Part shown: positions 49,748-61,600 of the stretch, in pieces
Layout of the letters: the number at the start of each line of letters is the position of its first letter
How positions within the stretch are numbered: the first letter of the stretch is position 1
DNA from: Micromussa lordhowensis
Taxonomy: Eukaryota; Cnidaria; Anthozoa; Scleractinia; Lobophylliidae
Assembly (NCBI GenBank): GCA_964020085.1
Contig: OZ026595.1
Coordinates: forward strand, 22,569,153-22,633,152
Length of the DNA: 64,000 bases
Direction of reading: 5' to 3'
Made by a program: the position numbers and the translations under genes
Notes under the pieces: model-generated
Databases searched by the model: none
What the model was told of the DNA's origin: nothing
The model's input: the letters and a program-made list of their open reading frames with translations, nothing else

Positions 49748-52082
49748 CCACCACTGATCTGTCAGAGTTAGGTCTTATACATACAGGGAAATTAGACTAC
49801 CTTGCTATCATTGTTTCTAGAACTAGACCAGCAAGATGTGTAGAGACTTAAAAAGGGCTGTGGACAGTTTGGTCACGTTATTTACGACCATTGTTCCTAG
49901 CCTACGTTGCTTAGTTCTGTCCGATAGTGCACGAGGTGCGTGAAGAAAGTAAGCGTGAAAGACGGAGCTCGAAAAAATGAAAGAGGAAGGTCAGAAAAAT
50001 AGAAGAAAAGAAATATTATAGTTTCCTTTCCTTGATCGCCCTCTTTTGTTTTTATTTCTCTCGGGTTTTAGGTTTTTTGTGTCATTCCCAAGCGTTCTTG
50101 CGCTTTTAGATGAGAAACAGTCGTCTCTTTTCCTTTTTTATGACAGATCTAAGAAGGCCACATCTCGGGGAAACCGTCTTGACACAAAACTAAATTGTTC
50201 CTTGTGGTACATCAAATACTGTGGAGATCATTTTGAATTTGATCGAATTCTGTAAAAATATTTGGCACAAAGTATTGCGTTTTGTTTTCAGCTGTCGACA
50301 GACGTACCAAACATTTGTCACCAGAATCAAAGATGTTTTATTGTAAAGATGCCCGAAAGAAAATTGAAAGTAATATATTTATTTAACGACGTATTTTAAA
50401 TACGCCTCTATGGAAATAATACCTGGTATTGTATTAACGCATTAGAAATAAACATATATTGTCGCAGAAGCAGATGTTTTGGTCTGTCTATATGACCCCC
50501 ACCTCCCGTCATACCGAAAACAAAAAGTGTATTGGACACAGGGACTTAGTCAAGAGCCACCATTTCACCCGCTAGTAGAGAGCTTATCACCGGCCGAAAT
50601 TCATTTTGACGATGCGCAGGCCAGTAAAGCCGGTTGAGCTTGAAAGTGAGCTTCCGCATCCCTAGGACAGCGCTTTTATCAAGGATCAGGAAACTACAGT
50701 GCACGCTCAGTTGTTGTTCAAGCTCACCATGGGACGCAAACTTTGTCATGATACATAACTTGCGATCATACCCTCCCTCCCGGCCCTATACTCAGACTTC
50801 TCCCTTTCCAAAGAAATAAATCCCTGACAGCAGGTTGCGTATTATGGTACGGCGCTATCAATAAGGCGCATAGAAAGTACGGGTCGTGTGACAGACTACA
50901 CTGAAGCAGAGCCTCTCTTTTCCCTTACATTGGTTGTCCCCAGTACTCTAAATCACTAAAGAGATGATCGGTGTGAGTGGAATGAACCGAGCACGGACTG
51001 GGGATTGCTGGATTGTATCCGGAGCGCTTTCCATTTCCGTGGAAAACCGATGAGAATTTTCCGCCAAATAGTACGGGACAAATGTATAAACAAAATGAGA
51101 CAGGGATGTGTACTAATTGACACCATCTTTAACCTTCCTGTCGAAAGGACTGTTCCATTTCATTTCCCACCGAAACGACTTCGTATTTCATCAAGGAACA
51201 TGGAAGCAAATGGTACAGTGATTTTTCCGATCATTCCAGTAAAAACGCGAAAAAAGGAATACCTCTGACGGTATTCCAAATTTTCTGAAAAATTTCCAGC
51301 GTAAAGGCCCGTTCCATTTGGTTTCTAAACGAAAATAAACGGTTTTTCCATACAAAAGAAAAGCGCCCCGGGACTGCGATCTTCCATTTTCTGTCCGCTG
51401 AATATATAGCGTAATAAAAAGTTCACAGACTAAGTCTTCAAAATGTTTTAATGTTAACAAGTACCCCAATACCATGGTACACCACAGAATTGATTTACTA
51501 CTGACTGAAGTTACTTCTCGAAGTTCTTGCCGATTCAGTTTCTTTAAGTTGAAATAAATATCAAAAGGTTTTTGTTGTCACGATAAGCTTAACCCTTAAC
51601 AAAACCGATGTGTCAGTGATGTACCAAATTAACGATAGCTTGATGAAAACCCAACTAACACAAACATATATAGTGACGATAATCAACTCTCGTTTGGTCT
51701 TACTGATAACTGCAAGTTTGAATTCGCCTTTTCTACATGACTTGGAGAATAACTTTTAACTACGTAACTCTGGAAAATGAGAAATCTGTCGACTGAGGCT
51801 GTCTTACGGAAAGGTTATGAATGGCGCCAGAACGGCTGTAACTGTTTGTAAATTCGTTAGATTTATCTCTGAAAGATCAACGCCGACTGCAACGATTGGT
51901 CAAATAAATCTATCACTTAAGAAGTAAACGAAGTTTACTGCGACTGAAAAAAGCTGAACAACACGGGGAAACAAAATGTACTGTATGACGCCTACAAGGG
52001 GTTCTTAAAAAAAAATGAACTGGGATGACACTATTCTGTTTGATGAAAACCAAACACCTTCTTATTGGTTACATCTTTTTCT
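49748..52082. other. Convergent intergenic region, no gene seen
   Basis: Lies between the PLPP stop codon (+) and the stop of the ANHX-like gene (-). It holds the 3' UTRs and, at about 51005-51410, sequence that looks like a dispersed repeat with inverted GGAATACC / GGTATTCC near its middle. No coding exon could be supported. Confidence 0.55.
50447..50452 (+). terminator. Candidate polyadenylation signal of the PLPP gene
   Basis: AATAAA 700 bp after the stop codon, in an AT-rich 3' flank. Weak support. Confidence 0.35.
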
Positions 52083-55000
52083 TCACCCGTCATTCTGGAT
52101 AGACTGGACACTCTCTTCATACCCTTGCCAGGTGGGACTGTTCCAGCAAACAGGACCCGGGAGACTGGTACTACTTGGAAATGTTGCGGTGGGTATTACG
52201 GACAATAGCCTGACGTTGGGTAACCAAGGCAACTGATAGGGAGAACTGGTGGCAACGAAAGGCGCGAACTGTGGGCCACCAATCACAGAGCTTACACCTG
52301 GATAGTTGAAACAGTTGTTCCACAACACTTGTGGCGATAGGTTAGTGTCAATGCTGCAATTAGAAATAAGTGTCGGGGTTACTGCTGAAATCATGCAACA
52401 ATTTCCCCTGCTTGTTTGCAAATAGTTTCGGTCGTTTCCACTCAAGTTAGCGATCGCAGGAGGCGGATAAAATTAAGTCGACCAATCGATCAAATACATT
52501 ATTTGCGCAAGAAAGCCATTTAAGAGTCTTAGGGCGATCCTCTTCTCACCGCGCAAAGTGGCTGAAAATATTGAGAATTTAAGTGAGAAACGCAGATTGT
52601 TTCTTTTTAACTAAGAACAAATCATTCCCTTATCTCTATTTAATACGTCCTTTATCGCTTTCTCTGGAGCGGCGCTTAACATTCTCCGGTTTTGTTTGTT
52701 TCGCTTCCATTATTTTGAAATTCTTTATAACTATCACGTCCTCACCCGTTTGCAGTTTTTTAGTAAACTGTGACTTGATAACGTAAGACGTCAAGGGAGG
52801 GGGGAGGGTTAACATGAATTTAAGTGAAATTTTAGAAAGTTTAAGGAGGGATTCAAATGAAAAAAATAGTTTTGGAACACCACCAGACAGTTGAACGCCT
52901 CCGAAATGGTAACCCAGGTTGGTGGACAACTGTCTGGTGTAAGTCTAAGTCTACCGATTTTTAACTTCAAATTTAATTTTAAATTAACATCAAATCTTCC
53001 AAATTTCCTATTTCCATAAATTTTACTAATCCTTTGAGAAAACCAGACATTATGGCCAGACATAATGTAATTTATATCAAGGCATGGTGTGCACGTGATG
53101 ATCCGTTGGATATAGGCTGTACCAGGTACGCGAAATTTGGGGGCGTTGCTACCTTACCAAAGGTCAACTTCCAAATCTCAGAAGCGTGGCGGTATATTAC
53201 GGCTAGTTCCGATGCTATTCGTCCTTCTTTCCTTTGCCATCGACAAAGACAGATCACCTGAAAGAAAAATCTTACCCGCCTCCTTCCCCTTCACCTACCA
53301 ACGGATTATTATTGCCGTTTCATTTTGCTTCTTGTTCCTAGTTGATATATTTGTTAGGTAGTTTGGCGGAATTTTGTCGCCCCACTTTTTTCAGTTACTT
53401 ATGAATAACTTTTGTATAGATCGCTGTGTTGGGATCCTGTTACATTTGATGTGATTAAACTTGCCACAATCGTGGCCAGATTTATCCAACACAGTTGTTT
53501 GTGTGAATAATCTCGTATAATTGCAAGTTACCGGGTATTCAAGCAAAGCTCGCGCTAAGGGATGGGCCACTGTTTTTGGTCTATAACATGCCTTGATATA
53601 AAAACTATTTATCCCCCAATACTTAACAAAACAGCCCAAAAACGTAGATATACAGGATGAGCAAAGAGATTTTTGACTGCTTGAAACGTGAACGAGATAT
53701 TGGCGTTGAAACCATAATACCCAGCCAAAATACGGCCTTCATGTTAATCACCACCTTAAAAGGAACCGCAATTCTTTAATACCTTAGAGGTTGTTCCAGC
53801 TGGGTTCCGCTCAAAGATAAAGTTAAACTCTCCTCTGACTGGTTAACCGAGGGTGTTTCGTCTTCCGTCGGTTTCCATCGTCGTTGGTGACGGAGATTCT
53901 TCGAGCATTCACCTGGCGTGTCTTTCCGGAGACGTCTTCGGGCATTAGCAAACCAATTCTTAAGCTACAGTAACAATAAATAAAATCAGTAATGAATGCC
54001 AATAATTTTATTGGCATTGTGAAAGTGGTCGCGATCGCTTACGAGAATTGGTTGTCTACAAGAGCAACTGATCACATCTACAACAGGTTTTGATTATAGT
54101 CAGTTTTGACTGCATGGGAAAATTTTAACATATTGAGAAATGGTCGCTTACAGGAAGTGATCGGACTCTACATAAGACTGCTGAACTGCTGGAACAGCTC
54201 ATCTCATTGGAAATATAAACTTTGTGTGTGAAGCGTCACTAAAGCCGGAAAATCCACGCAACACCCGACAAAAAAAATGATGCGTCTTGCCATGAGGATA
54301 CTGGTATCAGCAAGATGGAAACAAACATAGTTAGGAACGTCACCACAACGGTCAATCATACCCTTGGAGCCACCCTCGTTCCCAGGGCTTTTCCCTTAGA
54401 GATAAGGGAATGAGACTGCTGGAGCTCGGTATGGTCGAATAGGAATTTTCTTTCTTTTCTTTTTTCTTTCTGAAACAGAAGATTACCTGGCCCAAAGTGA
54501 GTCCATGTTGCTCTGCCAACATCAATCTCTCTGTTACATTGGGGTAAGGATTACTGATGTGCTCCTTAAACCACGCCTGCAATGCATTGCAGATTTCCTT
54601 GGGGATTCCTCTCTTTTTGCGAATACCGGAAGGACAAATGCTTCGCGGTGGCATAAATCTACAAAGAATTAACCGGTCAAACAAGTTCAAGGGAAATTTG
54701 TGTAGCATGACCTAAGGCACAGGTCTTGAAAGACTCCCGCGTTAAAGCCCTGGGCTTATATAACTTCGTAAGGGGTTTTGGGTGCGCTTAGAAACCGTTA
54801 ACACTTTCGATTAAAACTTTAGATGTTTGTAGAGAAACGCAGAAGGAACGCACTTATACATTAGATGCCTATATCCGGGAGGCTTCTATCCGGGGAGTTT
54901 ATGACCGTGGGGGGGGAGGGCTTTAACGTAGGATTTTTACGGTAGCACGTCTTTGAAGACCTTTGAACTGACCTAGTCTCGTCAAGAGGGACGCCCCCGG

Positions 55001-57199
55001 GGAGAGATGACTCGTTCCCATCTCTCTCACGAAATAAGAGACAAATATGGGGCCCAGACAGACTGGGGACGAGTCGTTCGTAGAAGACATTGCCAGATTT
55101 CATACGTCGGGGGCCTGGGTACAATCGGTGTATTATGGGATTAACAACACAAGACCCATATATTCGGAAAGAGCACACCGAGCTTTACAAAATCCTTAAG
55201 TTTCGTGTTAATTGGGCCAATATTGAACAAGATACAGCCATTCAAAAACTTCAAAATTTAGTAACAAATGTATGGATTGCTGGACACTTGTCCGGAAATC
55301 CATACATTTTCCGGACACTTGTCCGGAAAGCCATACATTTCTTTGCAAATTTTAAAGTTTTTGAATGGCTGTATCTTGTTCAATATTGGCCCAATTAACA
55401 CGAAACTTAAGGATTTTGTAAAGCTCGGTGTGCTCTTTCCGAATATATGGGTCTTGTGTTGTTAATCCCATAATACACCGATTGTACCCAGGCCCCCGAC
55501 GTATGAAATCTGGCAATGAAGAGTTGCTCTCTATATACCGTGTATATAAACGGTCTTAAAAGAAAAAGAGCGTGCTGCTTGTAGTATCATTTGTCAAGAA
55601 AGTATACCAAACAGAGTATTTGTTTATATAAGCTTTGACCAATGGGGATTTGCGTTGTTGTGTAAAATGGCCATTTGCAAGGAAAATGCGCAACATTCTT
55701 GCTAATGTAAACATTTTTTCGTTTGTTTACTGTTTTTGACACTATCTTGGTCTGTGACCTGACCTTATGCCGTCACTACGTATCGTATCGTATCTTATTC
55801 TATTCGTTTAGAAATTTTCAAGCATTAACAACAATTCGCAAAAAAAAAAACTGTTTTCGTTTGTCCATACTACCTGGTGTCTATTGCAGGACTAGAGGAT
55901 TTCCGTGATCTTACGTTTGATTTGTGTTTCTTTTGAGTAAGATCATATTACGTGATCAGAAATCCACTGCAGTTGAATGGTCAGAGAGGATGTCCAGCCG
56001 GCAATATCTAACATGTCGGCATACTCTGCCAAAAATTACTGCAATTTGTCGCCAAGCCCGATGGAAACTTAGTTTTATGGTTGATAATTTGTTGCAAAAT
56101 GGCTTCGAATTCATAGCCGATTTTGTTATTTACCAATTTTTATAAGACCTTGAACAGATGTTATTAGTTCAATTCCAAAACGCCAAGGGATTCGTCCGTA
56201 TTTTCCTCCACCATGTGACCTAGTCATATTACTTAATTTTTGGAAAGTTTTTTCTGCAAAGAGAACTGCCTTGATTGTCTCAAAAATAGTGGGTTTGTGC
56301 CTAGAGTCGAAACTCAAATGCGTCGGCTTTAATCGAATAATGTACAAGCAATCTGATACTTCAATTCAATAAAAATTTTAATGTTCACTTTGGAGAAAGG
56401 AACATCAAACAAGTCTTGCTGTACGATTCTGTTCGTTTGATCGTAACTGACTGGCGCGTAACTTACCTACGATGAATGAATAAAGCAGACTCAATAAAAC
56501 TCCAAGGAAAAGCGATTAAAAGTTACAAAATTTGTCTGAACCACTTACGCCATATTTCTACACTATGAGAAAGAACTAAACGGGTTAAGAACGTTCAGTT
56601 TTAGGGAAATAAAAGAGTCAATAGAAGAGTTGATCGCATTCTTACTGGCACTCAATTTGATCAAGATTTTACCCCTGGTAAGAGCGATTACAATTTTAAA
56701 ACACTAACTAAATATTTTACAACAAACCTTTGTCTCAGGCGATGTCTTTGCACTGGAGTTCTAGCTTTAGCTTCATAAACATGAGCCTGATCCCACATCA
56801 CAATAAGATCCTCACCGTTAGAGAATTTGCCCTCCTAGATGACGAATTAAATTTTTAGAAATGAGCAAGTTCCAAAGAAACGAACATCTTCGGGCGATAA
56901 TTGAAACATGCACAGCGAACCTATATTTGAAAAAACTGCATTTGAAACCTTAATCAGTCATGGTTTACCTCTATAAGTTTGTAAACCGTTTTCACCTCTC
57001 TATTGTGCCAGGCAAGCGCAATTTTTGCGCGAGTAATCTCTTCATTGTCCTGATATGCTCGAGTTTGAGGGAGACAAACCAGCAGACTCTCAACTTCGGC
57101 GAATTTGTTGCAACGAACAAGACTTGTTACCCGCGTGCTAACAGCTGTAACATTGTCCGGAATGGATAGAAGTTGCTGCCGATTCCGGGTACGCTTCAT
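52083..57199 (-). CDS. ANHX: ANHX-like homeobox protein with SIX-like N-terminal domain
   Basis: Probable DNA-binding nuclear regulator. Five exons, in order: 56969-57199, 56728-56834, 54487-54658, 53783-53964, 52083-52440, giving 349 residues with consistent phases. Residues about 10-117 match the SIX domain pattern: FAEVESLLVCLPQ, ITRAKIALAWHNREVKTVYK, then VMWDQAHVYEA and TPVQRHRLRQRF. The homeodomain is about 124-183: GIRKKRGIPKEICNALQAWF, NPYPNVTERLMLAEQHGLTL and WFANARRRLRK, with Ala at position 50 and the invariant Asn51. The spacing from helix 1 to helix 3 is that of TALE homeodomains (three extra residues). TPVQ and ICPSGIR recall human ANHX (from memory). The C-terminus is rich in Ser, Pro and Asn, like an activation region. 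The last join (donor GTATTA at 53782) is the least certain. The start MKRTRNRQQ is the first in-frame ATG of exon 1. Confidence 0.78.
52796..53765 (+). repeat. Dispersed repeat, copy 2, split by an insertion
   Basis: Same family as 12330-12730. It is interrupted after CCTTTGAGAAAA (53040) and resumes near 53606 (TTTATCCCCCAAT), with further shared sequence TGAAACGTGAACGAGATATT. It ends about 20 bp from the donor of the fourth exon of the ANHX-like gene. Confidence 0.7.
53042..53605. mobile_element. Insertion inside the dispersed repeat
   Basis: About 560 bp absent from the copy at 12330-12730. TATATCAAGGCATG at 53073 and CATGCCTTGATATA ending at 53600 form an inverted pair near its edges. 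Non-coding; family unknown. Confidence 0.6.
55088..55518. mobile_element. Long near-perfect fold-back element, 431 bp
   Basis: The arms of about 200 bp are almost exact inverted copies, from CATTGCCAGATTTCATACG to CGTATGAAATCTGGCAATG. The centre has CGGACACTTGTCCGG-type repeats. AAGA flanks both sides (55084-55087, 55519-55522), a possible 4-bp duplication. It lies in the second intron of the ANHX-like gene. The high identity points to a recent origin. Confidence 0.8.
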
Positions 57200-58601
57200 G
57201 TTTTGAAAGCAGGTTTCTTAGATTTAGTAAATATTGGCTATTTTGCCGACACGACAGGAAATGGCGCCAGCCGGTCTACGATTTGTTGCCATACGCCCAA
57301 AGATGAGTCGTGAGAACGACGACTTTCTATTGGCTGACTTGTAAAACCCAATTTTGCATGGTGTCCATCATCATATTGAAGTCGCATTCTGCCCGGGGGT
57401 ACTCGCTTAATTTTTTTTCCTTTGGCCATGCATGAACGTTTTTTTTTTCTTTCAAGGCAAAAATATCTTTTCTACCGGGCGTTGTGGGAATTTGCTTCTT
57501 AGTTGCTCGTTATGAGTGAGTTTTTCTTCCCCAATTTTCCCTTGAAAGATTTTTCCTTTGGTATTTCCCCAAACCGAGACCCTCTCCCTCTCCTCCGCCA
57601 CCATGACTTTTCTAATAACCCAGTCCTAAACATTAGAGAAGGGTTTCAAATCCCCTGATGTTAATCGGAAAAAATACATGCCCATCCTCCAAGCCAGAGT
57701 GCGCACAATATATCCACTTTGAAACAAAAATGTTGAACATCTGTCGACATTGCCCAGACATTGGCCATCAAGTGAGGATTCAGTTTGCCCGAGTTTCTGA
57801 CTGGCAGCCAAAGGTTTTCGTGTCTCAGTGACCCCACCAAGCCCCGTGGGAGGGAGGGAATTAAGTGTAAACTACACTAAGAAAAGTCAAAAGGTGAAGT
57901 GAATCCAATCTTTACAGGAGTGGTGGCATGGGACACAAACATTAATGCAGCCATGCTTCAGCTAGCAACAGCAAACTATGAATTTCAGACATTCTATAGT
58001 ACTAATTATAAGACTCACAACGTAGGCCACTCCCCTATGGCTAAATTCACGGAAGGAAAAGCGCGCAATGTTTATCACTTGATTGTTACGCTCGGGGAGA
58101 TTAGGAACATGTGGAAAATCTTAAGATCCGTTTTTACCCATTTCCTGGTCAGTGAAAATTACGCTATATACCAAGTTAAAGAAAATCCAGTCCATGTGAG
58201 TCATGGGTGTGGTCCTATACTCTCCTGCAATCACATAAGGCCGGTCACGTGTTGCTCTTCTTTGCACGTATATTTCTATACAAGTGAACAGCACTGATGA
58301 TCAGCATTTGATTATATTTATTTATGACAGAGAGAACTACAACCACTGGCGATTTTTAGCCATTATAAATATGTGATTCATATCTTCCTAGGAAATAAAT
58401 TACAACACTGACGACTGAAGTAAGCTGCACCAAGTGTCACGCCCAGTATCCCCTCCCCCCCCCCCCAAAAAAAAGGGGAAAGTACATGAAAGCTCGACTT
58501 TTCTGCAACTCGCAACGAAAAACTTGCAACGAAACGTTTGTTGCATTGCATGTGGCAGGAAAAATTGCTTCGTGTAACATGGTCTTAATACATTGTCTCT
58601 T
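57200..58601. other. Region between PIGN and the ANHX-like gene
   Basis: Both neighbours are on the minus strand, so this is the PIGN 3' UTR plus the ANHX-like promoter and 5' UTR. On the minus strand, 57238-57429 is a 63-codon open frame (MAKGKKIKRVPPGR onward) that ends in TAG 38 bp before the ANHX-like ATG; it could be an upstream ORF or chance. No other exon is supported. A C/A run lies at about 58455-58475. Confidence 0.45.
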
Positions 58602-61600
58602 TTAAGCTTTCTTCTTACTCGTCCTTAACGACAAGGAGGCGCCGGTAAAGAGTCTTGCTAAACCGAATATGGGGAGCAAGAAGATAATAAACGCCATCAT
58701 GATCACGTAGTGACTAATGCTTGTTCCGATATCGAGCCAGCTGCCACTATCTTGGACGAGATAAAAAAAGTGCAGTCCCATTAGATCCGTCATGACAAGC
58801 ACTATTAGCACAAGGCTTTGAACTGGTATCGATAAAACCACGTGTATGGCGTCGAACGCGCACGCTACAATCACAAACGGAATAAGGACTTTACAGAGTA
58901 GCAGACTGCCCATGACAAAAGGTGAAAATACTGTTAAAAAACAGTAAACAGAGGCAGGATCAAAACTGTTAATGCTTGCAATGTTACCTGTTCCAAAGAA
59001 GGCCACAACAATAAAGAACACAAAGAAATAAGCGCAGCGAAGGTCTTCCAAAGTGAGCTTTCTAATAAGCGGGGTATCGATGCCTTTAGTGAGAACCTTC
59101 CAAGCCGGCTGCTGGGTCGTTGTGGTGGCATCATCACTGCTTAGTTGTGTTTCTAACAACGTGTTAAGAGTTTTGCCAGAAAGTTTGTGTTCGGATAGTA
59201 GCCACGCCCCCATCAGTAGCGAGAGAACTAGCAGAAACAAACCTTCGTAAGCCGTGCTCATCAATAAATATACCGAGGAAAATGCCATGGCGATGCTTGA
59301 CAATCTGATGGTCAAATTACTGGAGTTGATCAGGGGGAGGAAAAACGACGACAGGAAAATCGTCCAACTTCCAAGCTGGTTCAGCACTGGAAGACCAAGC
59401 TTTCGCTGCAGACTTGACGCTGTACTGTTAACAATATAAACCGCAAAGCCTATAAGAAGCGCTTGAGACAGAAGTATTTGAAAAGATTTTGTTATTTCCG
59501 TCTTGAGTAGCTGTGAAATATTACTGGCATAAACCAACAGAGAGGCAAAAGCGGCTACAGTTAAAACTCCTGCCAGGGTTACTAAGAAGTAGTTTGCCTC
59601 GCGTCCGACCACAGGAAGAACAGGAAACACAGAGAGGGCAAAGCTAAGGATCGTCCAACACGCCATTGACCACCGACAGTTAGAATACAGCGGGGTGGTG
59701 AATGGCCACAACGCCAGGCACACGAGACCAACAGAGAGAATCTCTCGCCTGAAGAAGCTCATCACTAGAATCTCTAACGAAAACGCACCAAACAAGACTG
59801 TAAACAACACTCTACGTCGCAACTGCTTCACACGGATATAATCCAGGGAAGCATAGATTACGTGCAGTCTCTTTCCAATGCGGTTCCAAAACACTAACGG
59901 CATCAAACAGTAACTGTAATACATCCACGGTGCTTTTTGAATCAACAACAAAAGAACGACGAGAACAGCGAAGACACTCGATGTGCTATCAACAAATGAG
60001 ATTTTTACCAGCGGATGGCAGTCTTCCTTGTTGAGTTTGGACGCCTCCTTCATAACGTCGCTATGCTCCTCGATAATCTGAAGAACAATACAAAATATCC
60101 ATCCCAGAAAGCCAAGAGTGACCACTAAATTCAAGAACACTCTGTCATAGTTCTGGTAGTAATTGAGTCCTTGCAACGCAAGCTTTATGAGATCTCTGCT
60201 GAGCGTGACGGCTTCATTATACTTCTTGGCTCGCATGAACTCCTTTATGTCTCGAATCATTCCCGTTTTCTTTGCACCTATAAAAAAAACAGAAAATTGT
60301 TTCACAGTGACCTCGAAAGGACAACTCTATCAAGGAGACAATTCAAATTGCCCCAAGGGCGTCACCTTATGGAGGTCCCACTGTAGTTAAGACTACTGTA
60401 AGTAGCCTCTTTCTCCAGAGAGATTGTGATGAGCTGGGACTATGGGGGGGGGGTCAAACACGCTTGCCTCTTCTCTCTCCCCGGGCTCCGTAGGCTTTAT
60501 ATTCTCCCTCTCCAATCTCCCTACATTTTATCTTAAAAACATTCTTGTAAATGAATACTTAAGAAGCCTCTCCCCGGTGTATCTACTATCATTTATGGTC
60601 TCATATTGAGAGCTCTTCCCTATGCTACTCTCTACGTGAGAGCTTCCCCTTGGTGTTACTAAAACTCACACATATAAACTTGAGTACAAGCATTCATGTA
60701 CCTGCTAACAAAGTAAAAGGCCAAAACCACAGAGATGTTTCTTTTCTGAACAGTTCTTTGACATCATACTGAGCAAGAATCTGTTGTGAATTCATAAAGA
60801 GGTTTTCTGCAATGTACTGCTCAGTATTATTCAGATATTCCACTGGTAAAATGCCCACAGAGTTCAGAGGGAATGGTACACCTAAGGAACAAACAAATTA
60901 TGTTATTTAGAAAGAACAGAGTGTTAACATAAAGAGCTAGAAGGTCAACTAAAAAAACAATTTTAAACTTTTCATGCCTGGGCTTTGGGTGTTGGGGAGA
61001 GGCAAAGTGACCCACCCTTTATCAAAGCTGTTGCAATGAAACATCCTAAAATATATATTTTTTTTATTGGCTGTCACCAGTCAATTACTATGACATTGCC
61101 CAATGAATGAAACAAAGAGATAGAGAAGGAAGGCCCAAAGTCAGGCAGACTACACCTGCACCCAGTGTGGGAGAGACTGTCACTCCCAAATCAAGTAGCC
61201 AATTAAACAATTTGCAATTAAAACAACCTTCTGTTGACGTCCTGCCTATCTACACTCCAGTTATATAGTTGTGAATTACTTGCCTTCTCAATATTTCCCT
61301 TTGCTTTCTAAAAGAGGTAACGCCTGCAACAGGCCAAGTGGTCCATACCACCAGAGCTTATCCCAGTTTCTGTAAAGCCTGGTTTTCACTAGCGACGCAA
61401 GCATAAGCACAATCACAAGCGCAAGCATAATGCTCCGTTTTCACACAACGCAAGCGAACGCGAGCATAAGCGCAAGCACAAGAAAAAGGAAAACTTTCGA
61501 TCCTTGTGCTTGCGCTTGTGCTTGCGTTATGCTTGTGTCGCTAGAGAAAACCAGGCTTAACATTCAGCAACTGAGTATTTCTACTCCCCCCTGGATGGGA

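Noticed and set aside
57899..58297. 132-codon plus-strand open frame
   Set aside because: No recognisable domain, no splice or regulatory context, and it lies between two minus-strand genes; it could be a real small gene but nothing supports it.
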